DNA of 64,000 nt from Zymomonas mobilis subsp. pomaceae ATCC 29192 (GTDB lineage: Bacteria > Pseudomonadota > Alphaproteobacteria > Sphingomonadales > Sphingomonadaceae). The position numbers were made by a program, and so were the translations under genes. Location: positions 1,302,001 to 1,366,000 of the forward strand of contig NC_015709.1 in assembly GCF_000218875.1 (NCBI RefSeq), given 5' to 3'. Shown here one piece after another: positions 63,328 through 64,000 of this stretch (its first letter is position 1; the number at the start of each line of letters is the position of its first letter). The notes under the pieces are model-generated. The model made no database searches and had not been told where the DNA came from. It saw only the letters and a program-made list of their open reading frames with translations.

Positions 63328-63822
63328 TTATGCGGGCCGATAACGCTTTTCATGATCCAGAAGCCAGCATTTTGTTGAAACGCCATTGCCGCTCGAATAT
63401 TGCCCTAAAGAGCCATCCGCCTTCACTACGCGATGACAGGGCACAATTAAAGTAAAGGGATTGCGGGCACAGCTTTGGCCTATCGCCCTTGCCCCTGAAT
63501 CTATCCCCATCGCCACTTGCCGATAACTAGCCGTTGAACCATAGGCTATGTTCATAATAGCCTGACGCATAGCTTCCCCTTTCGGAGTAGACGCAGGCTT
63601 CAAGGGAAGATCAAAATGATATAATTTTCCTTGAAAATAAGCGTCCAGTTGCTGCGTCGTTTCTTTTAAAATAGCTGATTGGCCCAATATTTCTTGTAAA
63701 TCAGCTTTTTCTGTCACGCTTTGGCGGGTTTCTTGGGGCTCAATCGAAAGCCTTTCAAGATAATGGTCAGCGGCTTCCAGAAAAAACAGACCAATGGGGC
63801 TCGGATAATATAGTCGCTGCAT
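63328..63822 (-). CDS. ogt: Methylated-DNA-protein-cysteine methyltransferase
   Basis: Suicide DNA-repair enzyme that takes the methyl group from O6-methylguanine. 164 residues. The acceptor Cys129 lies in IVPCHRVVKADGSLGQYS, followed by GVSTKCWLLDHE. The helix-turn-helix with its arginine finger is in SYRQVAMGIDSGARAIGQSCARNP. The short N-terminal domain and absence of an AraC-like part make it Ogt-like and not Ada. The gene is alone on the minus strand. Confidence 0.92.
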   Translation of the reverse strand: MQRLYYPSPIGLFFLEAADHYLERLSIEPQETRQSVTEKADLQEILGQSAILKETTQQLDAYFQGKLYHFDLPLKPASTPKGEAMRQAIMNIAYGSTASYRQVAMGIDSGARAIGQSCARNPFTLIVPCHRVVKADGSLGQYSSGNGVSTKCWLLDHEKRYRPA

Positions 63823-64000
63823 AAATGCACCTTTACTTAAACGACATTGTAACCACTAAAAACAGCTTTGCGCGCTGCCTTAAATTACGACGATACATTT
63901 ATTTCTGTGGATATTCTGAAAGGCTGTTGAAAGCCTAAAGAGAGGATATTCAAAAAATACCCCCGATATAATTCTTTAATTTATAGAAAGTGCTTTTCAA

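Noticed and set aside
1-64000. tRNA, rRNA, tmRNA or known riboswitch
   Set aside because: No GTTCGAATC-type T-loop in cloverleaf context, rRNA segment or riboswitch core was seen by eye; a covariance-model scan would be needed to exclude small RNAs.

Overview
This window looks like chromosomal DNA of an alphaproteobacterium of the order Sphingomonadales, most likely a Zymomonas or a close relative. That is an inference from protein resemblance, AT-rich intergenic DNA, an alphaproteobacterial gene order around a probable replication origin (dnaQ-coaE-aroE-maf on one side, hemE-hemJ-rho on the other), and sphingomonad-type neighbourhoods such as rph-rdgB-hemW diverging from hrcA-grpE. No rRNA or tRNA gene was recognised.

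Layout. 1-8.2 kb: a partial chemotaxis receptor, a bifunctional (p)ppGpp enzyme, a short-chain dehydrogenase diverging from an aldo/keto reductase, a membrane mannosyltransferase-like gene with a small overlapping partner, and an SMR efflux protein. 8.2-10.2 kb: a nucleotidyltransferase-like gene running into a type I-E CRISPR array (18 repeats, exact 61-bp period) that reads on the minus strand and has a recognisable leader with an IHF site but no cas genes in view. 10.2-20.1 kb: leuCD, a secreted serine hydrolase, an LplT-like MFS transporter, pgsA, a Fur-box-preceded siderophore receptor and bioB. 20.3-24.4 kb: an orphan hypothetical gene, a decayed IS5-family element with intact ends, an ABC-F ATPase and a PepSY-like secreted protein.

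24.6-39.1 kb: a complete pabB-pabA-pabC cluster for p-aminobenzoate, an Rrf2-type regulator beside the hybrid cluster protein gene hcp with putative operators upstream, a cupin, the hemW-rdgB-rph group opposed to hrcA-grpE, an RsmB-like methyltransferase, rpe and a heparinase-like gene. 39.2-53.4 kb: lutABC (L-lactate oxidation), a probable small CxxC protein coupled to purH, a large TonB-dependent receptor, a YcgN-type cysteine-cluster protein, an ankyrin protein, and the minus-strand series maf-aroE-coaE-dnaQ-hpf-ptsN-DUF1491.

53.4-58.2 kb is the most unusual part. Between maf and hemE lies an accessory cluster: an amber-interrupted gene, an unknown 123-residue protein and a secreted protein of about 15 Sel1 repeats. 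It is followed by the wreck of a segmental duplication carrying pieces of both maf and the Sel1 gene, and then by a dense DnaA-box cluster interpreted as oriC. Beyond it come hemE, hemJ and rho; a 19-bp double DnaA-box motif from oriC recurs twice after rho, once inside a coding region. The window ends with a quinone oxidoreductase, a dienelactone hydrolase-like protein and an O6-methylguanine-DNA methyltransferase.

The best candidates for new biology are the origin-proximal Sel1 cluster with its duplication remnant, the cas-less I-E array, and the dispersed DnaA-box motif. All reading was by eye; no similarity search was possible.
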